Source of the DNA: an uncultured Acetatifactor sp.
GTDB taxonomy: Bacteria; Bacillota; Clostridia; Lachnospirales; Lachnospiraceae
Reading direction: 5' to 3'
DNA length: 64,000 nt
NCBI GenBank assembly: GCA_934426825.1
Contig: CAKRYI010000002.1
Coordinates: 62,001 to 126,000 of the forward strand
Below the pieces are notes generated by a model, which saw only the letters and a program-made list of their open reading frames with translations, had not been told where the DNA came from and searched no databases. Below, in pieces: positions 42,482 through 53,271 of this stretch (position 1 is its first letter; each line of letters begins with the position of its first letter). Made by a program: the position numbers and the translations under genes.

Positions 42482-44722
42482 TTACTCCTGCGATCCGTTT
42501 TCCGGAATCAGTTCCTGAATCCGGTCGCACAACGCCGTGTAGCGTTTGTTTTCGCTCTCATTGTCAATCATATTCCTCACCGTCTCACTGCTTCCCAATA
42601 TGGTGACGCAGCTTCTTGCCCTTGTGATTGCCGTATAGAGGAGATTCCGGTTAAAGAGCATTTTCGGTCCGCTTAACAGCGGCAGTACCACCGCCGGATA
42701 TTCGCTGCCCTGCGACTTGTGTATGGTCACGGCATAGGACAGCTCCAGTTCCTCCAGCATGGAGAACGGATAGGTAACTCTCCGGTGTTCGTCAAACTCC
42801 ACCACCAGCGTAGCTGCTGTCTCATTGATTTCCGCAATTCTTCCCATATCGCCGTTAAACACACCCACTCCTCTGTCAATGGGGATTCCGTATTTGCTGA
42901 CTATCTCCCACTCCAGCTGATAGTTGTTTTTAATCTGCATCACCTTGTCGCCCTCCCGGAACAGGGTTTCGCCATTCACATACTCCCGTTTGCGGGCATC
43001 CGGCGGGTTCAGGTATCGCTGTAAGATTCCGTTCAAGGTCTCACACCCCAGACTTCCCTTTCTCATCGGGGTCAAAACCTGTATATCAAAGGGGGTGGCG
43101 TCCACATATTTCGGCAGCATATCCTGTATAAGCTGTATCATGTGTTTGTATATGACATTAACGTCATTTCTCTCCAGTACAAAGAAATCACGGGATTTGT
43201 TGTCCAGTGTAATCTGCTCTCCCCGGTTAATCCGGTGGGCATTGACAACAATGTCACTTTCTCCCGCCTGCCGGAAAATCTTGTGTAACACTACCATGGG
43301 AAAGGCGCCGCTGTTCATAATATCCCGCAGCACCTGTCCCGGTCCCACGCTGGGGAGCTGGTTTACGTCACCTACCAGCACCAGACGGGTTCCCGGCACA
43401 ATCGCCTTTAACAGTGACTGGAATATCTGAATGTCCACCATGGACATCTCATCAATGATAATCACGTCCGCTTCCAGCGGGTTATCCTGATTGCGCTCAA
43501 ATCTTGCCTTGCCGTTATGTTCATCCGACAGTGTACTGTTTAATTCCAAAAGCCTGTGAATGGTGCGCGCCTCAAATCCGGTTGCCTCGGTCATTCTTTT
43601 CGCCGCTCTGCCCGTGGGCGCCGCCAGAAAAATATCCAGTCCTTCTGCCTCAAAGTAGCGGATAATCATGTTGATGGTTGTGGTCTTTCCCGTTCCGGGA
43701 CCGCCGGACAGAATGAACAGACCGTTTTTGACACACTCCTCCACAGCGTCCAGCTGCAGTTCGTCCAGTTCCATATGAAGGCTCTCCGCCAGCTTTTCCA
43801 ACCGTTTCCGGATTGCCGTCTCCTGCGACGGCAGGCAGTCCTCCATCATGGAGATATTCAGTTCGTGAAGCATTTTGGCACAATTTAGTTCCGCATAATA
43901 GTAGGAGGACGCAAAGACACACTCTCCCTTGATGACCAGTTTCCGGTCCATCATCATGTTTTCTACCTGCGGTCTGATATACTGCTGTTCCACCCCCAAA
44001 AGTACGGAGGCACGTTCTAACAGCAGAAACATGGGCAGATAGCAGTGCCCCTCTCCTACCGACTGCGACAGGGTATAGAGTATACCGCAGCGAATCCGGT
44101 AGTCGGAGTCCGTATGGATTCCTATTCTTCCGGCTATTTCATCGGCAATCCGAAACCCGACGCCGTCAATATCCTCTGCCAGCTGGTAGGGATTTTCCTT
44201 CATAACGCCGTAAAGGCGCATACCGTAGGTATCGTAAATTTTTACTGCCAGTGCATTGGAAATTCCAAACTGCTGCAGGTAAACCAGTGCTTCCCGCAAG
44301 TCCTTTTTTTCTTCCATCTGCACAGCAATCTCCTGTGCCTTGCGCTCGCTGATTCCTTTTACCTCCACCAGACGTTCCGGTTCTTCCTCAATAATGCGAA
44401 AGGTATCGTTTCCGAATTTTTTGACAATGCGCGCCGCCAGTGCAGCCCCCACGCCCTTCACCGCGCCGGACGCCAGATAACGCTCCATGCTGACACTGTC
44501 CTTCGGTGCCACGGAGCGGTAACTGCTTATTTTAAACTGGCTCCCGTAAACCGGGTGCGCCACATACTCGCCCTGTGCTTCAATATTTTCTCCCTGTGTC
44601 AGTGCCCGCAGCATTCCCACACAGGTGACTTCTCCCTCTTCCGCCACAAGGTTCATAACCGTGTATCCGTTTTCCCTGTTTTGAAAGATAATATGTTCTA
44701 CATATCCGTTGATTGTTTCCAT
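42482..44722 (-). CDS. recD2: RecD2-type ATP-dependent DNA helicase
   Basis: A 746-aa SF1B 5'-3' helicase of the RecD2 type. The N-terminal region (METINGYVEHIIFQNRENGY) and helix-hairpin-helix segments (AVKGVGAALAARIVKKFG; VKGISERKAQEIAVQ) are typical of RecD2 rather than RecBCD-associated RecD. The helicase core has Walker A GGPGTGKTTTINMII, motif II IIDEMSMVD, motif III GDVNQLPSVGPG and motif VI SYAVTIHKSQGSEYP. It acts in mismatch repair and replication-fork processing. It is followed within 62 bases by comFC. Confidence 0.93.
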   Translation of the reverse strand: METINGYVEHIIFQNRENGYTVMNLVAEEGEVTCVGMLRALTQGENIEAQGEYVAHPVYGSQFKISSYRSVAPKDSVSMERYLASGAVKGVGAALAARIVKKFGNDTFRIIEEEPERLVEVKGISERKAQEIAVQMEEKKDLREALVYLQQFGISNALAVKIYDTYGMRLYGVMKENPYQLAEDIDGVGFRIADEIAGRIGIHTDSDYRIRCGILYTLSQSVGEGHCYLPMFLLLERASVLLGVEQQYIRPQVENMMMDRKLVIKGECVFASSYYYAELNCAKMLHELNISMMEDCLPSQETAIRKRLEKLAESLHMELDELQLDAVEECVKNGLFILSGGPGTGKTTTINMIIRYFEAEGLDIFLAAPTGRAAKRMTEATGFEARTIHRLLELNSTLSDEHNGKARFERNQDNPLEADVIIIDEMSMVDIQIFQSLLKAIVPGTRLVLVGDVNQLPSVGPGQVLRDIMNSGAFPMVVLHKIFRQAGESDIVVNAHRINRGEQITLDNKSRDFFVLERNDVNVIYKHMIQLIQDMLPKYVDATPFDIQVLTPMRKGSLGCETLNGILQRYLNPPDARKREYVNGETLFREGDKVMQIKNNYQLEWEIVSKYGIPIDRGVGVFNGDMGRIAEINETAATLVVEFDEHRRVTYPFSMLEELELSYAVTIHKSQGSEYPAVVLPLLSGPKMLFNRNLLYTAITRARSCVTILGSSETVRNMIDNESENKRYTALCDRIQELIPENGSQE

Positions 44723-44817
44723 ACAGTACGTCCTTGTTTCTGTTATTTCAATTTGGAAAATAAAAATGGAACTGCCGCTGAACTGCGGTGAATAATGGAT
44801 TTAGAATGTATATACGC

Positions 44818-44847
44818 ACCGGAAACCGGCACAGACCGGTCTCCGGT
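44818..44847. other. GC-rich 12-bp inverted repeat between FlgJ-like and recD2 genes
   Basis: ACCGGAAACCGG and CCGGTCTCCGGT pair over 12 positions with a 6-base loop (one G-T pair). The T-run (TTTTAT) is on the plus-strand side, while both neighbouring genes run on the minus strand, so it is not a textbook terminator for the FlgJ-like gene, which ends nine bases away. Confidence 0.55.
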
Positions 44848-44855
44848 TTTATAGA

Positions 44856-45227
44856 CTATGATATTTCTACTTCGGGGCTGTAGTTGCGTTTCATCTGCTC
44901 ATAGAGCATCTGCGCCAGTCCCAGACTGTTTGTTTCCGTGGATTCGGATGCAATATTCTGAATCATCTCATCCTTATAGTAATCCAGCATGGAAGAGGTG
45001 GAACCGGAGCTTTCTTTCTCGCTCGGTATGGTCTTTACCATCTCTTTAAATACCTGCTCCAGAAAGTATGCCTCAAATTGTTTGCAGGCATCCATCAGTT
45101 CCTCATCCGTCGCATTGGAGTAATCGCTTCCCAGCTTTTTTTCCAGTTTGGAAGCCGTCTGTTCCGACGCGGATGTATATATATCATTGTACATCGAAGT
45201 AATATTGCTAATATCCATTTCCATCAC
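44856..45227 (-). CDS. FlgJ-like rod-binding protein without muramidase domain
   Basis: A 123-aa protein corresponding to the N-terminal rod-binding part of FlgJ: EELMDACKQFEAYFLEQVFKEMVKTIP followed by SSMLDYYKDEMIQNIASES and LGLAQMLYEQMKRNY. In Proteobacteria FlgJ also carries a muramidase domain; short forms like this are usual in Firmicutes. It should act as a scaffold for the flagellar rod. It lies 15 bases after the FlhP gene. Confidence 0.85.
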   Translation of the reverse strand: MMEMDISNITSMYNDIYTSASEQTASKLEKKLGSDYSNATDEELMDACKQFEAYFLEQVFKEMVKTIPSEKESSGSTSSMLDYYKDEMIQNIASESTETNSLGLAQMLYEQMKRNYSPEVEIS

Positions 45228-45242
45228 TCCCGGTCAGTCATC

Positions 45243-46058
45243 TTATCTTCTCAGATTGTTTGCCTGCTGAAGCATCTCGTCGGATGCCGTAATTGCCTTG
45301 GAATTTAATTCGTAAGCTCTCTGCGCCACAATCATATTGACCATTTCGTCAACCACCTGAACATTGGAGCCTTCCAGATAACCCTGAATCACACTGCTCT
45401 TCTCCACGGCTGTGTTGGTAGCTTCATTGATAGGCTGTCCGCTTGCCGCAGTGACCTGATAAAGACTGTCCGCCAGTCTGGAAAGTCCGTTAGGATTGTT
45501 AAACTGATATACGCCAATGGTAATGCCGATAGGCTGGGGATTGTTCTGCGCATCCGGATAACACAGGCTGCCATCCTTGGAAACCGTAATTCTGCTCAGG
45601 ATATAGTTATTGTTCAGAATGATAGGTCTGCCGTTGGAATCCATAACCGGCAATCCCTCGGAGGTTGCCAGCATATTTCCGTTGGTAGCAAGGGTAAACT
45701 TGAAATTACCGTTTCTGGTATAGTATGTATTGCCATCCTCGCCGCGCACAGCAAAGAATCCTTTGCCGTCGATTGCAAATGCGGTGTCACTCTCAGAGGC
45801 AATCATATTACCCTCTTTAAATACGGAAGAAATAGAGGCATTCCGCACACCAAGACCAACCTGCGCACTTGACGGTTTTCTCTCACCGTTTGCGGACGTG
45901 GTTCTGGTCTGTATGTTTTGATATAACAGGCTCTTGAATTCATTCACCTGCGTCTTATATCCATTGGTATTCACATTTGAAAGGTTGTTTGCTATTGTAT
46001 CTACATTTGTCTGTTGTGCAATCATTCCGGTTGCAGCTGTCCATAAACTACGAACCAT
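45243..46058 (-). CDS. flhP: Flagellar rod/hook-basal body protein FlhP (FlgG family)
   Basis: A 271-aa axial protein of the FlgG/FlhP family. The N-terminal motif MVRSLWTAATGMIAQQTNVDTIANNLSNVNTNGYK and C-terminal YLEGSNVQVVDEMVNMIVAQRAYELNSKAI are the paired coiled-coil segments that assemble the rod. It is exported by the flagellar type III system and forms part of the rod. The order Mbl-FlhO-FlhP is the same as in Bacillus subtilis. Distinction between FlhO and FlhP rests on gene order. Confidence 0.88.
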   Translation of the reverse strand: MVRSLWTAATGMIAQQTNVDTIANNLSNVNTNGYKTQVNEFKSLLYQNIQTRTTSANGERKPSSAQVGLGVRNASISSVFKEGNMIASESDTAFAIDGKGFFAVRGEDGNTYYTRNGNFKFTLATNGNMLATSEGLPVMDSNGRPIILNNNYILSRITVSKDGSLCYPDAQNNPQPIGITIGVYQFNNPNGLSRLADSLYQVTAASGQPINEATNTAVEKSSVIQGYLEGSNVQVVDEMVNMIVAQRAYELNSKAITASDEMLQQANNLRR

Positions 46059-46078
46059 ATTTTCTCCCTTCCCTTACA

Positions 46079-46858
46079 TTACTGTATTCTTCCCAGCTGA
46101 TTTACCGCTACATCCAGCGTGTCATCATAGGTCTGTATGATTTTCTGGTTGCTCTCATATGCCCTTGTAATGGCAATAAGGTTTACCATCTCTGAAACGG
46201 TCTGTACATTCGCCATTTCCAAATATCCCGACTTTATCTCCGCATTCGCATTGATACGCCTTGCACCCTCTAAGGGCTGGAAATAGGTCTCTCCATATCT
46301 TTCCAGATAATCGTAATTTTCAAAATCCGCCACCTGAATCTGTGCTACCGCACGGTCATTCTGGATAATGGTGCCGTTGTTGCTGATGCTTGCATCTACC
46401 AGGGTATTCAACCGGATTCTGCGGTTAGCGGTGTCCAGTACAAAATCTCCCTCCTGTGTCACCAGATAACCGTCTTTGTCTAACGTAAACTGTCCTGCAC
46501 GGGTATATTTGGTAGAGGTCTCCCCCGCTTTATTTGTAAACTCAATGGCAAAGAAGCCGTCTCCCGCCAGTGCAAGGTCATAGGTATTGCCGGTAATCCG
46601 GAAAGACCCCTGTGTATAGTCGGTATAGTTCTCTCCGATTTTCACACCCGGATTATTGATTCCGATACGCTGTACCGTATTCAAACCTACGGACTCATCC
46701 TTAATCTTTACCGCCAACACATCACTGAAAGCCTGACTCGTCGAGCCTTCCTTCTTGAATCCCACCGTGCTGACATTCGCCAGATTGTTGGTCATAATGT
46801 CCATTCTGTTCTGTTCATTAATCATACCGTTATGAGCGGTATAGAGTCCTTTTACCAT
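46079..46858 (-). CDS. flhO: Flagellar rod/hook-basal body protein FlhO (FlgF family)
   Basis: A 259-aa axial protein: N-terminal MVKGLYTAHNGMINEQNRMDIMTNNLANVSTVGFKKEG and C-terminal YLEMANVQTVSEMVNLIAITRAYESNQKIIQTYDD are the family signatures. It should form the distal part of the flagellar rod. It lies directly between the Mbl gene (12 bases) and the FlhP gene (20 bases), as in Bacillus. No other flagellar structural genes are in the window; the main cluster must lie elsewhere if the organism is motile. Confidence 0.88.
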   Translation of the reverse strand: MVKGLYTAHNGMINEQNRMDIMTNNLANVSTVGFKKEGSTSQAFSDVLAVKIKDESVGLNTVQRIGINNPGVKIGENYTDYTQGSFRITGNTYDLALAGDGFFAIEFTNKAGETSTKYTRAGQFTLDKDGYLVTQEGDFVLDTANRRIRLNTLVDASISNNGTIIQNDRAVAQIQVADFENYDYLERYGETYFQPLEGARRINANAEIKSGYLEMANVQTVSEMVNLIAITRAYESNQKIIQTYDDTLDVAVNQLGRIQ

Positions 46859-46870
46859 AGGGTTTTCTCC

Positions 46871-47863
46871 TTAGTTTTCTCTGTATCCTGCCAGAAACTC
46901 CACATATCTTCCGGTTCCGATTGCCACTGCGGTCATCGGGTCTTCCGCTGTCATGGTATTGATTCCGGTCTTGGCGGAAATCAAATCCTCCAGACCTCTC
47001 AAAAGGCTTCCTCCTCCGGTGAGTACGATACCTCTGTCCGCAATATCTGCTGCCAGCTCAGGCGGAGTCTTTTCCAGTACGCTGTGAATGGTTTCCACAA
47101 TCTGTGCCGTGGTCTCTCGCAATGCCTCCTCTGTTTCCTCGGAAGACACCTTCACGGTTTTCGGCAGACCGGTCACCAGATTACGTCCTCTGACATCCAT
47201 ATAGTCAACTTCTGCTCTCTTGTAGGCGGAACCGATTTTAATCTTTAAATCCTCTGCGGTTCTCTCACCAATCAGCAGATTGTGTTTCTTACGCATATAA
47301 CGAACAATCGCCTCGTCAAAGTCATCGCCGGCAATCTTGATGGAGGCGCTGACTACCGTTCCTCCCAGGGAGATAACGGCAATATCGGAGGTACCGCCGC
47401 CGATATCTACAATCATGTTGCCGCAGGGTTTGGAAATGTCGATTCCCGCACCGATGGCTGCTGCGATAGGCTCCTCGATAATGGACACCTCTCTTGCGCC
47501 TGCCTGATAGGTAGCGTCCTCAACGGCTTTCTTTTCCACCTCGGTAACGCCACTGGGTACGCAGACTGCAATTCTGGGCTTGCGAAATGTTCTTCTGCCC
47601 AGTGCTTTCTGGATGAAATATTTCATCATTTTCTCAGTAACGGTATAATCCGAGATAACACCCTGACGAAGAGGTCTTACCGCCACAATGTTGCCGGGTG
47701 TTCTACCCAGCATCAGACGTGCATCCTCTCCGATTGCTTTAATCTTGTTCGTATCTCTATCAAAAGCCACTACGGACGGCTCCTTAAGGACAACACCCTT
47801 TCCTCTGATGTAAACCAGTATACTGGCTGTTCCCAAATCAATGCCAATGTCTGTTGCCTGCAT
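46871..47863 (-). CDS. mbl: Actin-like rod-shape protein Mbl/MreB
   Basis: A 330-aa MreB-family actin. Landmarks are the phosphate-1 loop TDIGIDLGTASILVYIRGKG, DIGGGTSDIAVISLGG (phosphate 2) and VLTGGGSLLRGLEDLI (adenosine loop). It polymerises under the membrane and guides the peptidoglycan synthesis complex. Gene order Mbl-FlhO-FlhP matches Bacillus mbl rather than the mreBCD cluster, hence the name. The start is ATG at 47861-47863; an isolated TATAAT about 110 bases upstream could be the promoter. Confidence 0.93.
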   Translation of the reverse strand: MQATDIGIDLGTASILVYIRGKGVVLKEPSVVAFDRDTNKIKAIGEDARLMLGRTPGNIVAVRPLRQGVISDYTVTEKMMKYFIQKALGRRTFRKPRIAVCVPSGVTEVEKKAVEDATYQAGAREVSIIEEPIAAAIGAGIDISKPCGNMIVDIGGGTSDIAVISLGGTVVSASIKIAGDDFDEAIVRYMRKKHNLLIGERTAEDLKIKIGSAYKRAEVDYMDVRGRNLVTGLPKTVKVSSEETEEALRETTAQIVETIHSVLEKTPPELAADIADRGIVLTGGGSLLRGLEDLISAKTGINTMTAEDPMTAVAIGTGRYVEFLAGYREN

Positions 47864-48198
47864 TTCTTGTACCCCTTTCTGATGGTATCTATGAATGATT
47901 ATGATAATCTGATTCGTTTTCTGTCTATTTTATTTTTGACTTCTTATCTTTTTTTAGTCATATGTAGTATATTATAACTGAAAACGCACCATTTTCATAG
48001 GGGGTTTATGAAATTTTAAAAAAATATGGATAAGCGGCGTAAAAATAAAAAAGCGCAACAAACAAAAGTGAATCCATCCACCTGTTTCTTGCGTCCGTGC
48101 TGTCTTTTGATATTGACAGTATTTTTATCGGCAGGAACTATGAAATTCTTTAGTCCCTGCCGAAATTTTTCCTGTATTTCTCAGATTGCTCAGATTCG
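47864..48198. other. 335-base intergenic region between uvrA end and mbl start
   Basis: No gene was found. It is AT-rich. Near mbl it holds a TATAAT on the minus strand (47971-47976) without a good -35. Near uvrA it holds a hairpin at 48128-48163 with arms TCGGCAGGAACTA and TAGTCCCTGCCGA (13 pairs including G-T); on the minus strand it is followed by TAAAAATAC and on the plus strand by AAATTTTTC, so it can serve as a uvrA terminator with a poor T-run. Homopolymeric A and T stretches fill the middle. Confidence 0.6.
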
Positions 48199-51078
48199 CT
48201 ATTCATTCCTCGCCGCAAAGCCCTTTTTATCTTTATCCAGCATCTTCTGAATATAATATCCGGTGTAGGATTTGGGATTCTGTGCCACTTCTTCCGGGGT
48301 TCCTTTGGCGATGACCGTTCCGCCCTTGTCGCCCCCTTCCGGCCCTATATCAATGATATAATCCGCCGTCTTAATCACATCCAGATTATGCTCAATGACA
48401 ACCACGGTATTGCCGCCGTCCGCCAGCCGGTGCAGAATTTCCACCAGCTTGTGGACATCTGCAAAGTGGAGACCTGTGGTGGGCTCGTCCAGAATATAAA
48501 TGGTCTTGCCCGTGCTTCGTTTGGACAGTTCCGTCGCCAGTTTAATTCGCTGTGCCTCGCCGCCGGAGAGAGTGGTGGAAGGCTGTCCCAGTTTCACATA
48601 GGAAAGTCCCACATCATAAAGTGTTTCGATTTTTCTGCGGATGGACGGCACATTTTCAAAGAAGGTAAGCGCCTCCTCCACCGTCATATCCAGCACATCA
48701 AAGATACTCTTTCCCTTGTATTTGACATCCAGTGTCTCCCTGTTATAGCGTTTTCCCCCGCATACTTCACAGGGAACATAGACATCCGGCAAAAAGTGCA
48801 TTTCTATCTTGATAATTCCGTCGCCGCCGCACGCCTCGCAGCGTCCGCCTTTCACGTTAAAGCTGAAACGTCCTTTGCCGTAGCCCTTTGCCTTGGCGTC
48901 CGCCGTGGAGGCAAACAGGTCACGAATCTGGTCGAATACGCCCGTATAGGTGGCAGGATTGGAGCGGGGCGTTCTGCCGATAGGCGACTGGTCAATATCG
49001 ATAACCTTATCCAGCTGTTCCAGCCCCAGAATATCCTTGTGTTTTCCGGGAATACATCTCGCACGGTTCAAATCCCTCGCAAGATGTTTGTACAAAATCT
49101 CATTCACAAGGGAGCTTTTACCGGAACCGGACACGCCGGTGACGCAGGTCATGACTCCCAGCGGGAACTCCACATCAATATTTTTCAGGTTGTTTTCCGC
49201 TGCTCCGATGACTTTAATGGTTCCGGTGGGTTTCCGCCTTTTCTCCGGAACCGGAATCCGCAGTTCTCCGCTCAGATATTTTCCGGTTATGGACTCCGGC
49301 ACCTTCATAATTTCTTCCGCCGTACCGCATGCCACCACTTCACCGCCGTGGGAGCCTGCTCCGGGTCCAATGTCCACAATATAATCCGCAGCGAACATGG
49401 TGTCCTCGTCATGTTCCACCACAATCAGCGTATTTCCCAAATCCCGCAAACTTTTCAGGGTGTTCAGCAATTTGTCATTGTCTCTCTGGTGCAGTCCGAT
49501 ACTGGGCTCGTCCAAAATATAGCACACACCTACCAGGCCGGATCCAATCTGGGTTGCCAGACGGATTCGCTGCGCCTCGCCGCCGGAAAGGGACGCCGTT
49601 GCCCTCGCCAGAGAAAGGTAATCCAGTCCTACGTCCATGAGAAATCCCACTCTGGCACGAATCTCCTTCAAAACCTGTTTGCCGATAAGCTGCTGTTGCT
49701 CCGTCAGCTTCATGTCCTTCAAAAACTCAGACAAATCCTGAATGGACATAGATGTTATCTCGTAAATATTTTTATCGCATACCGTTACCGCCAGCGATTC
49801 CTGTTTCAGACGCATACCCTTACACAGACGGCAGGGAGTGATACGCATAAAACTTTCATACTCCTGCTTCATGGTCTCCGAAAAGGTTTCCTTGTATTTG
49901 CGCTCCGCATTTTTGATAAGGCCTTCAAAAGCTACCGGGTAAACTCCCCTGCCTCTCTGGCCTACATAATGCACTTCCACCTCTTTGCCGTCCGTTCCGT
50001 GCAGCAGAATGTTCTGAATTTTTTCCGGGTAATCCTGAAAAGGGGTATCCAGATCAAAATGATATTCCTTGCAAAGTGCCTGTAACACTGCGTTGGTGAA
50101 ACTGGACTTGTCCGCGCAGGACTGCCAGCCGGTCACCTGAATGGCACCCTGTTTGATACTCAGACTTTTATCCGGTATCATCAAATCCACGTCAAACTCC
50201 ATTTTATAGCCAAGGCCGAAACATTCCGGGCAGGCGCCGAACGGATTGTTAAAGGAGAAACTTCTCGGCTCCACCTCGCTGATGCTGATTCCACAGTCCG
50301 GGCAGGAAAAACTCTGGCTGAAATTCATGGGTTCCCCGCCGATAATGTCCACCACAAGCAAACCGTCCGCCAGTTCCAGCACATTTTCAACGGAATCGGT
50401 CAGTCGGCGCTCAATGCCTTGTTTCACTACCAGTCGGTCCACCACAATATCAATATTGTGCTTAATGTTTTTGTCCAGCTTGATTTCTTCCGTCAGTTCA
50501 TACAGGCTGCCGTCAATGCGTACACGCACATAGCCGCTTCTCTTGGCGCGCTCCAGCACCTTGGCATGTTCGCCTTTTCTGCCCCGGACAACCGGCGCCA
50601 AAAGCTGGATTTTTGTTCCCTCCGGCAGTGCCATCACCTGATCCACCATCTGGTCCACGCTCTGTTTTGCAATCACTTTCCCGCATTTCGGACAGTGGGG
50701 AATTCCGATTCTGGCATACAGCAGACGGAAATAATCATAAATCTCCGTAACGGTTCCCACTGTGGAACGGGGATTCCTGTTTGTGGATTTCTGGTCAATG
50801 GAAATGGCCGGCGAAAGTCCGTCGATTCTCTCCACCACCGGTTTCTCCATCTGCCCCAAAAACTGGCGGGCGTAGGAGGACAGGGACTCCATATACCGGC
50901 GCTGTCCCTCTGCATATATCGTATCAAAGGCAAGTGAGGACTTACCCGAACCGGACATTCCCGTCAGCACTACCAGCTCGTTTCTCGGAATGTCCACATC
51001 AATATTTTTCAAATTATGTTCATTCGCTCCGCGTACCTTGATATATTCCCGCGGACGCATTTTCTTTACTTCTTCCAT
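48199..51078 (-). CDS. uvrA: Excinuclease ABC subunit A
   Basis: The 959-aa damage-recognition ATPase of nucleotide excision repair. Two ABC modules are visible: Walker [21 protein letters not shown] (near residue 40) and [18 protein letters not shown] (near 640), with ABC signatures [16 protein letters not shown] and [15 protein letters not shown]. Zinc-finger cysteines occur in [22 protein letters not shown] and the CEACGGDG / CEVCGGKRY pair. It forms a complex with UvrB, whose gene ends 38 bases upstream. The ATG at 51076-51078 follows GGTGG; a start six codons later (MRPREY) is possible. Confidence 0.97.
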   Translation of the reverse strand: MEEVKKMRPREYIKVRGANEHNLKNIDVDIPRNELVVLTGMSGSGKSSLAFDTIYAEGQRRYMESLSSYARQFLGQMEKPVVERIDGLSPAISIDQKSTNRNPRSTVGTVTEIYDYFRLLYARIGIPHCPKCGKVIAKQSVDQMVDQVMALPEGTKIQLLAPVVRGRKGEHAKVLERAKRSGYVRVRIDGSLYELTEEIKLDKNIKHNIDIVVDRLVVKQGIERRLTDSVENVLELADGLLVVDIIGGEPMNFSQSFSCPDCGISISEVEPRSFSFNNPFGACPECFGLGYKMEFDVDLMIPDKSLSIKQGAIQVTGWQSCADKSSFTNAVLQALCKEYHFDLDTPFQDYPEKIQNILLHGTDGKEVEVHYVGQRGRGVYPVAFEGLIKNAERKYKETFSETMKQEYESFMRITPCRLCKGMRLKQESLAVTVCDKNIYEITSMSIQDLSEFLKDMKLTEQQQLIGKQVLKEIRARVGFLMDVGLDYLSLARATASLSGGEAQRIRLATQIGSGLVGVCYILDEPSIGLHQRDNDKLLNTLKSLRDLGNTLIVVEHDEDTMFAADYIVDIGPGAGSHGGEVVACGTAEEIMKVPESITGKYLSGELRIPVPEKRRKPTGTIKVIGAAENNLKNIDVEFPLGVMTCVTGVSGSGKSSLVNEILYKHLARDLNRARCIPGKHKDILGLEQLDKVIDIDQSPIGRTPRSNPATYTGVFDQIRDLFASTADAKAKGYGKGRFSFNVKGGRCEACGGDGIIKIEMHFLPDVYVPCEVCGGKRYNRETLDVKYKGKSIFDVLDMTVEEALTFFENVPSIRRKIETLYDVGLSYVKLGQPSTTLSGGEAQRIKLATELSKRSTGKTIYILDEPTTGLHFADVHKLVEILHRLADGGNTVVVIEHNLDVIKTADYIIDIGPEGGDKGGTVIAKGTPEEVAQNPKSYTGYYIQKMLDKDKKGFAARNE

Positions 51079-51116
51079 CCTGCTTCCACCTGTTCGTTTT
51101 CTATGAATTTATCGTA

Positions 51117-53105
51117 TTACTCTTTCATTGCCTCAAGGTTTTTCTTGAGTTCAATCATCTTGTCACGCAGTTCTGCCGCCGCCTCAAAGTTCAGGTCTGC
51201 CGCCGCTTTCTGCATCTTCTTCTGTACCTCTCCGATCAACTTCTCCAGTTCCTTGCGACTCATGGATTCAGGGTCTTTCTCAAAGCGAACCTCTTCCTCT
51301 GCAATCACCTTGGAAATGCTGATTAAATCACGCACGGCTTTCTTAATCGTCTGGGGGGTAATTCCGTGCTCTTCGTTATATTTCTGCTGGATTTCACGTC
51401 GTCTGGCAGTCTCGTCCAAAGCCGCCCGCATGGAATCGGTAATGGTATCCGCATACATGACAACGTGCCCCTCTGCATTTCGCGCCGCACGTCCGATGGT
51501 CTGAATCAGGGAAGTCTCACTTCTCAAGAATCCTTCCTTGTCGGCGTCCAATATTGCCACCAGCGAAATCTCCGGAATATCCAGTCCCTCACGCAACAGG
51601 TTGATTCCCACCAATACATCAAACACATCCAGACGCATATCCCGGATAATCTGCGCACGCTCCAGCGTATCAATATCCGAGTGCAGATATTTGACCCGGA
51701 TTCCCACCTCTTTCATGTAATCCGTCAAATCCTCCGCCATGCGCTTTGTCAGAGTCGTAATCAGCACCTTATTATGCTTTGCCACCTCTTTGTTGACTTC
51801 ACCGATCAGGTCGTCAATCTGTCCCTCCACCGGACGCACTTCAATCTCCGGATCTAGGAGTCCGGTTGGACGGATAATCTGCTCCGTGCGGAGCAGTTCG
51901 TGGGAAGATTCATAATCGGAAGGCGTCGCCGATACAAACATCATCTGGTCGATATGGGATTCAAACTCCTCAAAATTAAGGGGTCTGTTATCCAGTGCGG
52001 AGGGCAGACGGAATCCGTAATCCACCAGTGTGGTCTTTCGGGAACGGTCTCCCGCATACATTCCTCGTATCTGGGGAATCGTCATGTGGGACTCGTCTAT
52101 AATAATCAGATAATCATCCGGGAAAAAGTCCATCAGTGTCATGGGCGGCGCTCCCGGCGGCATACCGTTTAAGTGACGGGAATAGTTCTCAATGCCGGAG
52201 CAGAATCCGGTTTCCCGCAGCATTTCTATGTCAAAATTGGTTCTCTCCGCAATCCGCTGTGCCTCTATGAGCTTATCCTCGCCCTTGAAATATTTAACCC
52301 GTTCCTCCATCTCCTTCTCGATATTGTCACACGCAGCTTTGATTTTATCCTGTGAAACCACATAATGGGAAGCCGGGAAAATTGCAATGTGATTCAGTGA
52401 CGCATGGACTCTGCCGGACAAAGGTTCCACCTCGGCGATTCTGTCAATCTCGTCCCCGAAAAATTCAATCCGTATCAGGTAATCTCCGCCCTGTGCCGGA
52501 TACACCTCTATCACGTCTCCGTGGACACGGAAACAGCCTCTCTGCAAATCCATATCATTGCGGTTGTACTGAATGTCCACCAGCTCTCTCAGCACCTGGT
52601 CGCGGTCTTTAATCATACCCGGACGTAGGGACACAATCATATCCTTGTATTCGTCCGGACTGCCCAGACCGTAAATACAGGATACACTGGCTACCACTAT
52701 CACGTCCTTACGCTCCGCCAGAGACGCCGTGGCGGACAGGCGCAGCTTGTCAATCTCGTCATTAATCGAGGAATCCTTGGCAATATAAGTATCGGAGGAC
52801 GGCACATACGCCTCCGGCTGATAATAATCGTAATAGGAAACAAAGTATTCCACCGCATTTTCCGGGAAAAATTCCTTCATTTCACCGTAAAGCTGCCCCG
52901 CAAGCGTCTTGTTGTGGGCAATAATCAGGGTCGGCTTATTCAATGCCTGAATGACATTTGCCATGGTAAAGGTCTTACCGGAGCCGGTAACGCCCAACAA
53001 TGTCTCAAACTGGTTGCCCGCCTTAAATCCTTCCACCAGCTCCGCAATCGCCTGCGGCTGGTCGCCGGTGGGCTTGTATTCTGATACTAATTTAAAGTGA
53101 TCCAT
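51117..53105 (-). CDS. uvrB: Excinuclease ABC subunit B
   Basis: The 662-aa UvrB helicase-like subunit. Walker [16 protein letters not shown] (near 40), the damage-probing beta-hairpin [20 protein letters not shown] (near 92), DEAH-like [11 protein letters not shown], motif [11 protein letters not shown], and the C-terminal UvrC-binding coiled coil with [20 protein letters not shown] are present. It opens damaged DNA and recruits UvrC (gene not in the window). It is the first gene of a uvrB-uvrA pair, has an extended -10 promoter, and a degenerate SOS-like box lies further upstream. Confidence 0.97.
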   Translation of the reverse strand: MDHFKLVSEYKPTGDQPQAIAELVEGFKAGNQFETLLGVTGSGKTFTMANVIQALNKPTLIIAHNKTLAGQLYGEMKEFFPENAVEYFVSYYDYYQPEAYVPSSDTYIAKDSSINDEIDKLRLSATASLAERKDVIVVASVSCIYGLGSPDEYKDMIVSLRPGMIKDRDQVLRELVDIQYNRNDMDLQRGCFRVHGDVIEVYPAQGGDYLIRIEFFGDEIDRIAEVEPLSGRVHASLNHIAIFPASHYVVSQDKIKAACDNIEKEMEERVKYFKGEDKLIEAQRIAERTNFDIEMLRETGFCSGIENYSRHLNGMPPGAPPMTLMDFFPDDYLIIIDESHMTIPQIRGMYAGDRSRKTTLVDYGFRLPSALDNRPLNFEEFESHIDQMMFVSATPSDYESSHELLRTEQIIRPTGLLDPEIEVRPVEGQIDDLIGEVNKEVAKHNKVLITTLTKRMAEDLTDYMKEVGIRVKYLHSDIDTLERAQIIRDMRLDVFDVLVGINLLREGLDIPEISLVAILDADKEGFLRSETSLIQTIGRAARNAEGHVVMYADTITDSMRAALDETARRREIQQKYNEEHGITPQTIKKAVRDLISISKVIAEEEVRFEKDPESMSRKELEKLIGEVQKKMQKAAADLNFEAAAELRDKMIELKKNLEAMKE

Positions 53106-53175
53106 GTGATTACTTCCTTATATCGTGCCTTTTGTCCGTTCCTTCGGACTATTCCTATATTATTGGTACTCACAT

Positions 53176-53184
53176 AGTATATCA
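53176..53184 (-). promoter_or_regulatory. Extended -10 promoter of uvrB
   Basis: TGATATACT on the minus strand: TATACT with a TGn extension, about 70-80 bases before the uvrB start. No strong -35 is seen. Confidence 0.5.
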
Positions 53185-53213
53185 TTCAACAGAAAAAAAG
53201 TACAGAGCAAAAT

Positions 53214-53227
53214 CGAATGTTTGTTCT
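53214..53227 (-). promoter_or_regulatory. LexA-box-like inverted repeat upstream of uvrB
   Basis: The sequence reads CGAATGTTTGTTCT on the plus strand, that is CGAAT-N4-GTTCT, differing from the Bacillus SOS box core CGAAC-N4-GTTCG at two positions. It lies 33-46 bases upstream of the -10. uvrB is an SOS gene in Bacillus, so the place makes sense, but the match is imperfect. Confidence 0.35.
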
Positions 53228-53271
53228 ATACTTTCTTTCTACCAACAACACATATAAAAAAGAAGACTTCT

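Noticed and set aside
48388..50085. 565-codon open frame on the plus strand
   Set aside because: It lies wholly antisense to uvrA, which has all its motifs on the minus strand; the product shows no family features and its composition follows the uvrA codon pattern.
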